64,000 nucleotides of DNA from Rotaria sordida (GCA_905250125.1 CAJNOL010000366.1:61041-125040); one strand, 5' to 3'; counted from the stretch's first letter, positions 10,936 to 22,297 are shown. Notes: generated from the letters alone by a model not told the origin. Numbers and translations: made by a program.

Positions 10936-12172
10936 CAGTCTATGATTACACGCTCATGAGTTTTCAAATTTACGTCAAAGGCACTACCATGGACGATATT
11001 TGATTCGACTGAAATTATTAGAAAAAAATTGTGACTGAAATATATTGAATTACAAGACATATTTATCTATACATTTTATTTTCACGAAAAGTGAGTTACA
11101 CGTAGATAATGATGCTACAGTACATTCATAGTGTAACAGTAGTTCAAGGAATTTCTCTTGAAACTGAATACACACCGAAACATGTTGCTAAATTTATTGA
11201 TTGATTTTAATTTGTTAGAACAATTTACTATTATAAAAGAATCACTATTGCTAATATTCTTTATATGCAGCAAAATTTGAGATTGTAAAGATGGAGTGTG
11301 AATGTGAATAGGGTCTTATTTTTCTCGACACGCACACACACAAACCTACATCCACATCTTCTTTACTTTTCATTTTATAATAAATAGAGTTCAAATGAGA
11401 GTAGCGTTCACTAACATAGCTCGATATGGATTTCTGCGTTGAATAAAAAGTTACATGCATCGTATAGAATTCAGCGGAAAAAAGGAATTTTTCTATTGTT
11501 TATCGTGATACATCACGAGATTTGTCTTTAAAGGTGAGGATATTCTTGTGACTCTGAGTGAGTCGATGATTGATTCACTCTCAAGTATGTAACAACTAGT
11601 AGCAAATTCAAATATGAATGACAGCCAAGATCTCAATCGACACCTTGCTTATGAAAATGGAAGCACATTTAGTTATAATGTATAAAATACAATTGATTTA
11701 AAAAATGTTATTGTCGGAAGACATTCACATAGATCCATGAAAATCATGTGAAGTTTAAGATGTAAACAAACCGCACAGCATAATACACAATGTTCATACT
11801 ATTTACATTTTTATTTAGCGTTAAGTCAGTAAGCCTTTTTCATGTGCATTATTCTATGACAATGGGTAAACTTACCCGTGGAATGTTTTGATTGAGTTCT
11901 GAATAACAATTTATCTTAAATAATAGGATAGATCTGGCACATTTTCTTTGGATTCGCGTGGATTATTTGTTTTGGTTGCCACCAGTACGATAAGCCTCTT
12001 CGAAGTTCGTATATTTCTCTCTCTGTATTTTCTACTTCCGTTATTTATTTGAAGGCGATTTTGTATAGTTTTTACGTATGTTTCGATAAATTATATCTAA
12101 TATAGATTCATCTTGATTGAATTTGTCTAGTGGGAACCGATATATTAACGCTTGCTTTTGACACCGTTCAGA
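10936..12172. other. Intergenic, no gene recognised
   Basis: AT-rich spacer. A weak GTGTGG-like pair lies at 11291-11359. Short open frames overlap that low-complexity sequence and have no motif. Confidence 0.45.
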
Positions 12173-12649
12173 TTATGAGAATTCGGTGTCCCATGACATA
12201 TAAAAATACAGGAACAACATGCAGTCATATAATTCTTTTATGCGTTCTAGTTTGTGGATCATTTCTATTAACTTTCGATGTTTTTCTTCTGGGTTCAATT
12301 TGAATTCCAATATCTCTTCAATCAAGAATTGACGTATTTTGGCTTGCACGAGTTCATATTCAAATATATCATGTAATATCGATCGATACGTTTCGGATGA
12401 TACACAACTTGGCTGGTGAGTATATATTTCGGCTAGTGTATGTTGATAGATTACGCTTTGTAAGCATTCATAAATATTTCTTACTATCGGTGTGTATATT
12501 GGTTTCATAAGTTCACTTAAGGGTGACTGCACGCTATTGTACGAAGAGTAACTTTCGAACAAAGTCGATTGGCGAGTTGACCAAAATTCTAAAGTAGAAC
12601 GATGGTAGAGCCGGAAACAATAGAGAGCAGGCAAGAATAACGTTGACAT
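12173..12649 (-). CDS. Hypothetical protein with N-terminal hydrophobic segment
   Basis: An open frame of 158 codons from the first in-frame ATG (12649). The frame stays open upstream to 12724, where a TTTAG acceptor-like site precedes it, so an upstream exon is possible and would add a transmembrane helix (NGITIISVVIIIAMSTLFLP). The C-terminal half is rich in Glu, Lys and Leu and looks helical (EYELVQAKIRQFLIEEILEF). The family was not recognised. It lies 3' of the 576-aa membrane protein on the same strand. Confidence 0.4.
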   Translation of the reverse strand: MSTLFLPALYCFRLYHRSTLEFWSTRQSTLFESYSSYNSVQSPLSELMKPIYTPIVRNIYECLQSVIYQHTLAEIYTHQPSCVSSETYRSILHDIFEYELVQAKIRQFLIEEILEFKLNPEEKHRKLIEMIHKLERIKELYDCMLFLYFYMSWDTEFS

Positions 12650-12993
12650 CGCGATAATAATAACTACCGATATAATTGTTATCCCGTTACTCGTGTAGAA
12701 AATATGGATGTTACATCCTTCCAAAAAAGTAGTGATCTAAACTTCTATTCAAGATTGAATCTGTTTGCAATTACAGTGGCAACGCTTTTGATATTTTATA
12801 AGTTTCAATAATATCTGATTTTCACACTAAACAAAATTTTATACAAATAAACGAATTCGAAGATGGTTGATGATGCTTACGCTCAGTGTTTGTCTTTGTT
12901 GAACATGCTTATTAAAGCGCACGTATCTTTAATATCTGAAAAGTTTATTTTTTTCATCAGAATTAATGTTCTTACTGTCAGGTACGAATGATT

Positions 12994-13140
12994 TGGGTGT
13001 GGGTGTGGGTGTGAGTGTGCATGTGTGGGTGTGCGGTGTGGATGTGCATGCTTGCCCGACTGATTCTGCCTCCCCCCCCCCCCCCCCTCCTACATCGACA
13101 TCGACACCCACACCCAGACACCCGCACCTATACCCCACCA
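12994..13140. repeat. Large GTGTGG/CCACAC inverted pair with C-homopolymer
   Basis: About 60 bp of (GTGTGG)n-like sequence is followed by an uninterrupted run of about 16 C and then (CCCACA)n-like sequence. It is the longest of the telomere-like hairpins with the one at 58190. Open frames across it are low complexity. Confidence 0.8.
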
Positions 13141-13224
13141 TTATTCATAAAATACAGATCGGAAAGCAATCATTTTAAAAACTTGGAATTCACCAGTGAG
13201 TCTAAAGCAGTATTTTTATTATTT

Positions 13225-14955
13225 TCAATGAAAATTCGTTAGTCTAGTGTTGAACAGATTGATACTTTGCTCAAAATAAATTTTCATCTCATTATAACTT
13301 TTTCGAAGCTGCAGCCAGATGACGTTGAAGTGATCCCATGCAAGTTTAAATATTTGTTGCAAAGACCAGTCCAAGTAACTGGTGAAAGGAAGCAGACCTA
13401 GAACGAACTGAAGAAGACGAAATGTTAATGGAAAGGCAACAACGATGGTTGAAAAGTATATTATCATAGCAATAGCCGTCGTCAATAATATAGAATGCCC
13501 GTATAGAGCAAATACGTTAGCCCCAGTTATGGTGCTAGTGCAGAGCGCGACGATTGCACCAAGTATTTCGACGCCATGAGTCAGAAGTAATTTACCAACG
13601 AGAAGATAAATAGAAACTGCTAGTCCGCAACGTGGAATAAAAGGTATTGGTATTGCGACTAGAATCATAAGAGTCACTGTAAGATTAAACAAATGTAGAA
13701 TTAAAGGTGTAGATGGTTGATGAATATAAACGATTCGTAGATGTTGCTCACTGAGTCGCCTACACTGTTCAGTAATACTCTTCCTCAATATTCTCAAATA
13801 GTGCCTTCCTTGTACAGGAAATAGAGGAGATACGGTCACCAGAAGACGTAGAAGATGATACATCACAGGATAGATGACATAAAAATGAAATAACAGAGTA
13901 ATGGTAAGAAGATAAGATTTGTAGAAAAAATGATGATCGGCCAGAAGGTAAAATACAAATTCAGTGAGTGAAATTGATAATACAATAAACATGGTAGCAT
14001 TGGCTATGATCGATACGAATGACATAAACTGACTATAAAGGCAGATTGGTAGAAAAATCGCAACACTCATTGTCAAAAACAATGGCACTTGAGTGGCCCA
14101 ACAAACTGCAAGAACACGCCATGTTACAATGACCGGAATGATTATGGCACTTACTTCAGCGTAAAATTGTTCATATTCCCTATTTGTTTCGAGAAATGTA
14201 CTAGAAAGGAATGTTTCGATAAGACTGATAAATTGAAGTGGTATATCACTCGTCAGGAATCGGTTGAGTGTAGAAAAGAGTAACATGGTGACTAAAAGCG
14301 TCAACGGAATATAGAATGGTGATTTAATTGGCGTCAGACTGATTTGAATAATAATGGCAAAGAGAAATGGTCGGAGAGTGACATCGATAGCATCGAGTAG
14401 GAGCCATAGTGTTTTTGTAATAAGAATGAAAATGGCAATAACGATGCATAAATTAAAAGTGGTACTAAAATTAAGATGAGGAAGAATGCCAAGACAACAG
14501 TACAGTGCCAGCCCAATCAATTCATAAGTTATAAAAAAACAAATGCTCTGAAATGGCCACAATTTTTTATTCGATTCCAGTGTCCATATTGACGGTAGTA
14601 ATTGACAACATTTCAAACTAAATGGTCGCAAAATAGCATTGCGAAATGAAGCAATGAAAATGAACCATAAATGAAGGCATACGTGAAAAACCGGTTGCAC
14701 ATAAATAAGAGCAATAGGTATAAGAAACCCATAGTTAAAAAAAAAAGTAAATACCCCGTAGGGTAGCCAAATAAATATAGGTCGATGATAATATCTATAG
14801 ACAACCTCCGAGCTAGCGCCTAGGCTGATCGCTGGCGCGATCACTTTAAAAATGACTCCATTTGCATAAGCGCGAAGTATGAGGTTCTTGCCACAAACTT
14901 TAAAAATAGCGAAAGGACTCACAATGACATATAGTAGTAAATTGAATAGTGACAT
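13225..14955 (-). CDS. Polytopic membrane protein, 576 aa, intronless, unknown function
   Basis: A single uninterrupted frame from ATG 14955 to TAA 13225. It is strongly hydrophobic throughout, with roughly a dozen or more predicted membrane helices (for example PIFIWLPYGVFTFFFNYGFL, LCIVIAIFILITKTLWLLL, LILHLFNLTVTLMILVAI). One basic loop stands out (RHYLRILRKSITEQCRRLSE). The C-terminus is a charged amphipathic tail. No transporter, channel or receptor signature was recognised, so no function is assigned. Its length and lack of stops argue for a real gene. Confidence 0.65.
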   Translation of the reverse strand: MSLFNLLLYVIVSPFAIFKVCGKNLILRAYANGVIFKVIAPAISLGASSEVVYRYYHRPIFIWLPYGVFTFFFNYGFLIPIALIYVQPVFHVCLHLWFIFIASFRNAILRPFSLKCCQLLPSIWTLESNKKLWPFQSICFFITYELIGLALYCCLGILPHLNFSTTFNLCIVIAIFILITKTLWLLLDAIDVTLRPFLFAIIIQISLTPIKSPFYIPLTLLVTMLLFSTLNRFLTSDIPLQFISLIETFLSSTFLETNREYEQFYAEVSAIIIPVIVTWRVLAVCWATQVPLFLTMSVAIFLPICLYSQFMSFVSIIANATMFIVLSISLTEFVFYLLADHHFFYKSYLLTITLLFHFYVIYPVMYHLLRLLVTVSPLFPVQGRHYLRILRKSITEQCRRLSEQHLRIVYIHQPSTPLILHLFNLTVTLMILVAIPIPFIPRCGLAVSIYLLVGKLLLTHGVEILGAIVALCTSTITGANVFALYGHSILLTTAIAMIIYFSTIVVAFPLTFRLLQFVLGLLPFTSYLDWSLQQIFKLAWDHFNVIWLQLRKSYNEMKIYFEQSINLFNTRLTNFH

Positions 14956-15581
14956 AATTCTGTCTCCGTAGAGATGCTATTGAATATCAAGCAAAAAATT
15001 TCGGTGAAACGACATGTACACTGTGATTTATCCACCAAATTTCGTCTAGTCACTCGTAGACGGGTTCAGATAAGTCACGAGCAAATATATAGAACGAAAA
15101 GAATGAAAGATTGCACGTAGTACCGACGAAATAAATTTCGCATAAGAAAAGTATGGTATGATGCGTATGAATATAAATGTACACACCCACGTCTCCGCGT
15201 GTGTTTACCTGTGACAGTTTTTTTTTCTCCGCATTGATCATTTCATCAAACAACATATTCGTTTCTTGGTGTGATGCATATCTTCCTGAGTGGCTGTAAT
15301 TATGTTTGTGAAAAGTAAAAAGGAAAAAATAATTATATTTGATAAGAAAATGGAGAATGGCGCATTTTGTTGGGTGACATTCATTAATGGATTTTTTTCA
15401 ACTTACAAGAAAAACGATACAAAGTCAATATACAGGTGAAGTAACGCTGAATCAGCAAGTGCTGTGATGTTGTTTGCCACACTTCGATGCAAGCGAATTT
15501 CTTAGACATTGCTATGTAGCGTAATCAACAACAACATGGTTATACACTCTGAAATTCCGTCTACATTAAAAAATATAGGTT
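14956..15581. other. Intergenic, no gene recognised
   Basis: AT-rich DNA upstream of the 576-aa gene. A TGTACACACCCACGTCTCCGCGTGTG-like small dyad sits near 15175-15207. Short frames have no motif. Confidence 0.4.
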
Positions 15582-16318
15582 CCATACGAAACCTTCAGAG
15601 CTTCGTCATAGGTCTCAAAATCGGACCACTTTTTATGGCCCAGTTCGGCCTAGCCCAAATCAGTGCAATCTTTTTTATCCAACCCGTAAAACATTTATAG
15701 GATCTGATGAATTAAAACTGCTTGTTATAATCGATTAAAATCAAAGGAAATTTAACGTTAGAGCTTAAAAAGCAGGGTTGAATTGAATTAAAAATATAAC
15801 TATTTGGATCGATTTTCACTAACGGAATAATCGATTCTAATCTAATTTATCAATATCTTTCTTACGTGCGTTAGTATCAATTGGTATCGTATCTCGAACC
15901 ATCTAATGCATCTCAAAGTCTCATTCGGTTCTATACTTACCATTTGTTGAGCAGCGAAGTCCGTAGAAAGGAACAGAAGGTTAACTTTATAAATTAAAAC
16001 GTGAGAAAAACATGTTTCGCGCCGAATGCCATTGAAATCGATTAAAAATTAATTAATTCGCACTTAATGAAGTGACAATAGCGTCATTATAATCGATTTT
16101 TAGTCAGAAAAAAATCGATGGCAATCAGATTTTGTCTTACGTTAGGATTTCCTTGATGAAAAAAAAAACTGCAGGCCAGGCGGCCCGATAGAATTTTAGA
16201 CCCCCAGCCCAATTCTTCTTGATGAGGCCCGCCTGGTCAGCAAGAAAAATCTCTATGGGTCGGGTTGGGTGGCCCGTTTTGAGATCTGCTTCCTACGAAC
16301 AAAAAAGTTTCGTATGAC
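15582..16318. mobile_element. Possible non-autonomous transposon with imperfect TIRs
   Basis: The left end CCATACGAAACCTTC...TCTCAAAATCGGACCAC is matched by the complement of the right end (GTGGCCCGTTTTGAGA...AAGTTTCGTATGAC). The subterminal zones on both sides are rich in GGCCC words, unusual in this AT-rich region. The interior carries ATCGATT-rich AT sequence and no transposase frame. A target duplication was not resolved. Confidence 0.4.
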
Positions 16319-18356
16319 CACAAACAAATCTATCGAGGTTTTCGGGGAACAGATAGCTATATATATTCGAAATAAACTTCTAATTTACTTTGTTCGAAAA
16401 AAAGATTAAAGTTTTCGACAAGAAAGATATTTAAGTTGGTTGATTCAAATAAGTATTTACTTGATCTCTGATTAACATACCAAATAGCTTTTGCTTTCGA
16501 ACTTATTCAAATCGAAGAGATCTTTAATATAATATTTATAGAATGTGACATCGTTGACGTTTACAACAAAATTTTAAAGACAAATGTATTGGTTTGAATC
16601 ATTATTTTGTACACATTTTTTTCATTTTGCATATGTAAGAAAACAGAAGATCAACAAAAATCAAATCATTCAATTCTGAAACATTCACTACAAAAAAACA
16701 AGTTATAATTTTGCTATTAATTCGATTGAATTAATAATGATTCAACACGAATTTGTTGATTATCGTGTATAGATTTAATACAAAATCTATGTTGACATGG
16801 TAATAATAGTAGTTTCATCATTAATAATCAATCTATCGCAAAAATCAATGATGATAATGATGAATTATTTTTTGTTGAAATAAATAATATAAAAAGATCC
16901 ACAGAATGTAATGAATTTGAAAAACTATGATTGAAACTATGAATAATTTATTCATCAATCTAACTACAAAACTGAAGAAGAGAACTACTATAAAAATGCA
17001 TCTTAGTTTTCAATGATTTTTCTACTCTATTCTATTTGCTCTATACAGAGATTGACAGGCATCGGATATTGACCATAGACGATCGGATTTTTTTAATATT
17101 CTATTCATAGGAAATATGGAAAGTATTGTGAATTATTTGAAACAGAGGATGAGCAACATAATAGATAATACCCATTTATTGTATAATAAGCGAATAATGT
17201 GTCACTGACATGACAACGTATCTTGTTTAGTCCGCATCTCTTTCATATTATAAAGGATGTTATTGATAGGCACGGTGTGNNNNNNNNNNNNNNNNNNNNN
17301 NNNNNNNNNNNNNNNNNNNNNNNNNNNNNNNNNNNNNNNNNNNNNNNNNNNNNNNNNNNNNNNNNNNNNNNNNNNNNNNGTTTGTCTCTAGAAGAGCAAT
17401 ACTAGTAAAATAGAAAAATTTTAATCGGGCGTTAAATTCACTGGCAAGCATATATCCTAAATGCATGTTCTCGAGCACCATTACACGATCAAATAATGAA
17501 GAGAACATTTAAATTTTTTTCCTCAATAAGTTTTTATCATTTTGTAGATCGAACAAATTTTCACGAAGAATGATTGACTATTGGATCAATGCTGATGATT
17601 GTAAAGATTAATTAGAGGAAGAAAACATTTTGTATGTATTGTTACTGCAGTAGACTAGAATTTCATAATAAACAAAAAGTTTTGACAATTTATGATCGAT
17701 TGTATAGAAGAAAAGAATATTCTATTTGACATTATTCCTATCGAGAAATTGTTTTACAAGAATGATATGAAATAATACCAAATTATGAATATTCAACGAG
17801 CGTTCAAGAAGTTTAATATTCATGTGAAAAGTTTGTCTTTTCAATTTTCGATCGACAAGGATGAACAGAATGTATCATGAAGTATAAATATATCGAAAAA
17901 AATTTCATTGACAGTTCAATTTAACTTTTAAAAGATAAAGTAAAAAAAGTAGTCTTCTTCTTAACATATGTTAAAAGAGTAAAAAGGTCATATTGTTGTC
18001 CTCTATACTTTTGTGCAGAAGACAGTTTTTTTTCACCCCGACTATTATAAGATACATATTTCTTGATATTTTGACATTCGCCAACGAAGGAAAGAAAAAG
18101 TCTATTTTATTTTTGTTCTGTTTTTGTTTCTTTTCTGCTCTAGTTTGCCTCGTATTTTGTCGCTCTGATGCTTTATTTTTTGCACTTAGAAAAAAGTATA
18201 GAACTATCGTTTAATGAATAATTTTCATCGGAGGTAAGACCGACATTATAAACAGATGACGATAAAGAAAAAGAATCATCGTTACGTTCAAAATATTTCT
18301 TAATTATTTTTCATTCGTGTTCTAGATTAGAATCAATTAGAAAACGTGTATTCATT
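16319..18356. other. Intergenic with assembly gap
   Basis: AT-rich DNA with no recognised gene, interrupted by the N-run. Open frames spanning the Ns are artefacts. Confidence 0.5.
17280..17379. other. Assembly gap (100 N)
   Basis: A run of 100 N, the conventional size for a scaffold gap of unknown length. Order and distance across it are inferred by the assembly. Confidence 0.95.
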
Positions 18357-19981
18357 ATGGAAGAATCATCGTCGAATAAATCCATTGTTAAAAAACGACA
18401 ATCATCACCAATATCAACTAAATGTCAGATTTGTGGAGCTCCAGCTATATATTCATTTTATAGTGTTATATCATGTAATCCATATAAAATATTTTTCAAA
18501 CGAAATGCTCATCAAGGACAGGCCAATTGAAATTAGATCATTTTATTTTCATTATATTCATTATTTGTTTTTCTTTGTTAAGAATGCATTTAAATGTGAT
18601 AGTGGTGGTCATCGTGAAATAAATGTACATAATCGTCATATATGTTCTTATTGTCGACTTCGTAAATGTTTCACAAGTGGAATGCAAATTGAGATGGTTC
18701 GATTATCTTATTCAAAAAGGAATATAACAAACAAAAAAAGAAATGAAATAGTTAATCCAACAGAAACAACATGTACTGTTGTATGTAGACCAAATTAATC
18801 TGAACAGGTGAGATTATTTTTGTTTGTTTTGTTTTAAATATATGATCACGATCAGTTTAAATGAAAAATTTTGAAAATTAATTTATTATGTTCTTGCAAT
18901 CGTTTTGAGCTTTTGTCGAAAAACCGGAAAAAAAATTTGCACTCGTTTACAAATTCAATTCTCAAGAACACCTAAGATTTTTACAATAGATAGGTTCGAA
19001 TGAATCGAATAAAAATGTTGATAAACTCTAAATCTTAAATATTTCAATTTCTAAAATATTGAGAATACAAGAACTGAAAAAAGCAACAAGCACATACTTC
19101 ACCTTTTCTTTAATAATAAAAAGTGAATTCGGATAGGAATATTTGTTTTGTAGTATTGAAAGTATCGTTTCTGGAAGAATAATAGACTTTGTTTCAATGC
19201 AAATTACTCATTGTTGTAAAGAAAAATATGACTCAGCAAATAAAAAATAATTGAATTGTGTATCAAAAAGAACTAAATCAAAATTGTAAGATTCATCTTT
19301 CATTCTGATGTTTATTTACAGCAAGTGAAATGACCATATATATAGGACCTCTGAACACGAAGAAAATATTCATGAATAGAAACTTTCATGGATGATGATG
19401 CACAAGGATAGGAAAAGATGATTGAATAGAACGAAATGAAAACATTAAGAAAATAGAATGTGAAAGCATGAATAGACGAAAGCATTAGCAATCATAAAAA
19501 TAGCGATGAGAAGTCTTATGACTCGGTCTGAAAAAGATGCAGATCATAGTATGAGCCCTTTTTCTTCTTTGTGAAAATTTTCAGAAATTGTTTATTCTCT
19601 ATTCATATTTAGTTTCCAACTTTAAATCTTTTACAATCAGATCAATCAACATTAACTATCAATCAGCGGAATCTTATCTCAAATCTATTTCATTGCTATG
19701 ATCAATCTAATAGATTATCAATAGGTGAACGTTTCATAAATGAACAAATCGGTTTACCTCCTAAGTCACATTTCAACAGCGGAGCACTAATAAAATATTT
19801 CAAGGCCTCAGTGGAAGGAATTGAATTATTATATACAAATAATCGAGAGTTTCTTTCATTATCTGCCAATGATTGTTCTGCTTCAGTTGATGGTACGATG
19901 AAACATACAACAACTCTTGCCACAAATTACATTTATTATTTGATTGGATTAATCCTTTCAGGCTCGTGGCTCAGCCAATGA
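18357..19981 (+). pseudogene. Nuclear hormone receptor gene, apparently decayed
   Basis: Exon 1 (18357-18521) begins MEESSSNKSI and carries the first zinc finger; exon 2 (18583-18798) carries the second finger ending RHICSYCRLRKCF. An LBD exon (19613-19981) follows a donor at 18808. Defects: the fourth Cys of finger 1 is Tyr43; the second Cys of finger 2 is Arg66 at the exact C-x5-C position; intron 1 begins GC instead of GT; and the in-frame TAA at 18796 lies just before TCTGAACAG|GTGAG, where CAA would read through. All four fit single transitions. The LBD part (NRLSIGERFINEQIGLPPK) is still readable. Family known: ligand-regulated transcription factor. Loss of DNA binding and truncation are inferred; expression of a DBD-only product is not excluded. 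Confidence 0.75.
18522..18582 (+). other. Intron with GC donor in the receptor gene (61 bp)
   Basis: Homology forces the junction GGACAG|GCCAAT...TTGTTAAG|AATGCATTT, rejoining HQGQ to NAFKC in phase 0. GC-AG introns exist but are rare. Here the donor may be a decayed GT. Confidence 0.65.
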
Positions 19982-20340
19982 ATGAAATTTCTTTGAGACG
20001 TTATTTTTAATATGAGCAGTGTGTGTTGTGAATATTTTCATCAAAAATTTTTAAAAAGTTTCAGAGTCATTTTCGACTCATGGCTGTACTCCCTACGGGG
20101 ATGGCGAAGAAGTTTTTTAGAACAGAGGTGGTGTTCCAAAAACCCATCAGGCTTACTACTTGAGTGACCTCATTAGGATTATAACTCTTATATGGATATA
20201 TGCACCAAAGTCTCCTCTATGTAATAGAGAAAACTGCTTCTCAATATCTCTTTGCATTCGCGAGTTATTCAAAGATTACGAAACTCGAAAAAACCGTACT
20301 TTATAAAGTATGCTGGTACTTAAAGGGTTACCCCCATTTG
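19982..20340. other. Intergenic, no gene recognised
   Basis: Sequence between the receptor LBD remnant and the first nuclease unit. No open frame with a recognisable motif was found on either strand. Confidence 0.4.
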
Positions 20341-20453
20341 TCTAGTTAAAGAGGAATCATTCGAGACGGCGCACTAGATCCAGAATTAAATAGTGTATCT
20401 TTTGATATCATCCCGACACTGCCAGGATTTTTGATGCAAAAAAAAGTTTGTCT

Positions 20454-20503
20454 TCTTCTTCATTAACCCCACTACGGACATATGTTGATGAAGGAGAAGT
20501 CAA
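20454..20503. repeat. Hairpin repeat, 3' side of nuclease gene 1
   Basis: Arms TCTTCTTCATTAAC and GTTGATGAAGGAGA flank the loop CCCACTACGGACATAT. One mismatch (T for C) and a GGA interrupt the arms. It is followed by AGTCAAAATCGGATGATT. Confidence 0.8.
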
Positions 20504-20629
20504 AATCGGATGATTTATCCTGAAACAGGTCCTCTTTGTTGTTGGGAGGCATTTATGTGAATAACAAATTTTTTTAATATTATTTTTTATTTCGTAATTA
20601 TTTTATAAAAAAGAAGAAAAAAAACAAGT

Positions 20630-21928
20630 TTATTGGCAGGTTTGGTAGTATTGGGTGACGGCGTCGTCTTCAAGAATAACTTGAATTTTGCGGCAGCTGT
20701 ACTTGAGATAATCGCCGTTTGCTTCTGGATGTTGAATGCCGTGTGCACAAGGATCGATTTGTGTAATGTGTTTATGGGCACCACGACATTTTAATGTGAG
20801 AAGAACACCTTGACATCTTTTTGTTTTGAATAATTAGTTTGGGGTGTTTCAAGGATCAGGTGCTCTTTCCGTAAACAACCTTTTGTATCGCATAAGTGGG
20901 AGGCTACAAAGATAGGAGATGTTTAAATTATTTTTTAATGTTTTTCACTTACCACATTTGGCTGATGTTGACGAAAGTGCGGGAAGTTTCTTAGGTAATT
21001 TTGATCGGAGAAGAATATGGTGCTGGAGTAAATGAATCAAAGTCAGGTTGTTATCGGTGCAGAAGTTTTTCAATTGTGGCTGGAGGCATTTGTAAGTTCT
21101 GGAGTTGGGACGTACTATTGTTCTGGGATAGGCTTTGTTGGGATGTTGTAGGTTGGTGGTAGCTATAGAACAAGTCATCCAATCATAAAAATATTTTCCT
21201 AAGAAGAAAATGAAAAATATAAATAAAATATTTTTAAAATCACTTACCATCTTTCGATGTTACACTTGTAAAGGAGATAATTTCTTGGATATTAATTTCT
21301 TCGTCGACACGTTTAGGATTTATTAGGGGTTTGTGATCTCCTTTTTCTAAAATTGAATTGATTAATTTGGTAGCTTTTGATCTTGAGATGTAATTAAGAA
21401 ATTGAACTGGTAATGATAATTTGGATTCTTCATCGGACAATGATAGTAAACTTGCAGTTGTTGATGACGTTGGTTGGCAAATGAAGGGTAATGTTTCTTT
21501 TCTTATATTTTTATCATAATGGCGAATGGATTCGAATTTTTTCTAGAATATTGAAACTATAATGCAATATTTATTCAGAAAACAAAAATATTTACTCTTA
21601 GTTTTTCTTCGGAACATCCAATTTCTTTGCTGAGTTCATTAAATTGAGCAGTAGTAGGATAACATGTTTTAGCAATATAAGATCGTATATAACTTGTGCC
21701 AAGTTTGGTAAATATGCCAGAACTTGCATCATAATACGGGGATGAATTAATGGAAGACCATATTGAGAAGTAAGACAATAAAGAAGAAAATGAAAGAAAA
21801 ATAGAATAACGCAGAAAAAAAAATAATAACCAAAGAAAAGAGTATAAACAAAAGGACGAAAAGCGATATATTGGAGTGAAGTTGATAATACGAGTGTTGA
21901 GCAGATGAAAATCGTTATGAATGAGCAT
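20630..21928 (-). CDS. His-Me finger (I-PpoI-like) nuclease with N-terminal HTH-like segment
   Basis: Exons 21928(?)-21596, 21542-21248, 21198-20953, 20903-20630, with introns of 49-53 bp. Exon 1 holds YPTTAQFNELSKEIGCSEEK, continued by KKFESIR, which resembles a homeodomain-like helix-turn-helix. Exon 3 has YDWMTC; exon 4 starts SHLCDTKGCLRKEHLILE. Relative to the Cys of SHLC, further ligands fall at +5 (C), +10 (H) and +19 (N), as in I-PpoI; DPCAHG and SCRKI supply the second zinc site. A two-base surplus (20816-20817) breaks the frame before the next Cys, so this copy is either inactive or affected by an assembly error. Start is uncertain: the ATG at 21928 is followed by a hydrophobic stretch, so an upstream exon is possible. 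Paralogue of the 28116 gene. Confidence 0.7.
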
Positions 21929-22037
21929 GCAACTTCACTCTTCACTACATTCATCAGTTCAATTAGGCTAATCGTTTCACTTCAATCAAACGTCCCATAT
22001 GAAAAGATTTTTCAATCATCTCTTAATTACACTTTTC

Positions 22038-22084
22038 ATCTTCATCAACCCCACTACGGACATATGTTGATATAGGAGAAGACT
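22038..22084. repeat. Hairpin repeat, proximal 5' copy of unit 1
   Basis: ATCTTCATCAAC, loop CCCACTACGGACATAT, then GTTGATATAGGAGAAG. The right arm is partly eroded. It is followed by the repeated-unit words AAATCGGATGATTTAT and CACTAGATGCACAATTAAAT. Confidence 0.75.
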
Positions 22085-22224
22085 AAATCGGATGATTTAT
22101 TTCAAATCGCCTCGTGGAGAACAATTCATCGGAAGTGTTACACTAGATGCACAATTAAATTGTGTATCTTTCTATATCATCCAGATAATTCCAGGATGTT
22201 CGGTGTAAACGAAATTGCCTTTTC

Positions 22225-22269
22225 TTCTTCATCAACCCCACTACGGACATATATTGATGAAGAAGTCAA
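22225..22269. repeat. Hairpin repeat, distal 5' copy of unit 1
   Basis: CTTCTTCATCAAC, loop CCCACTACGGACATAT, then ATTGATGAAGAAG, followed by TCAAAATCGGCTGATTTAT. It lies 187 bp from the proximal copy. Confidence 0.8.
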
Positions 22270-22297
22270 AATCGGCTGATTTATCCCAAGCCGTGTC

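Larger units (their letters stand above)
20340..22296. mobile_element. Putative nuclease-bearing mobile unit 1, hairpin-flanked
   Basis: The minus-strand His-Me nuclease gene is bracketed by hairpin repeats at about 20454-20503 (its 3' side) and at 22038-22084 and 22225-22269 (its 5' side). Outside and between hairpins lies a longer repeated unit (words AAATCGGATGATTTAT, CACTAGATGCACAATTAAAT, TATCATCCAGA). The two 5' hairpins repeat at a 187-bp period, so the unit is tandemly duplicated there. The left and right boundaries are approximate, and no target duplication was resolved. Confidence 0.5.

Noticed and set aside
12929-13242. Open frames on both strands rich in Pro/Thr/His or Gly/Val
   Set aside because: They lie entirely on the GTGTGG/CCACAC hairpin and its C run; low-complexity translation with no independent coding signal.
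17223-17508. Two open frames across the N gap
   Set aside because: Most of their length is N; artefacts of the assembly gap.
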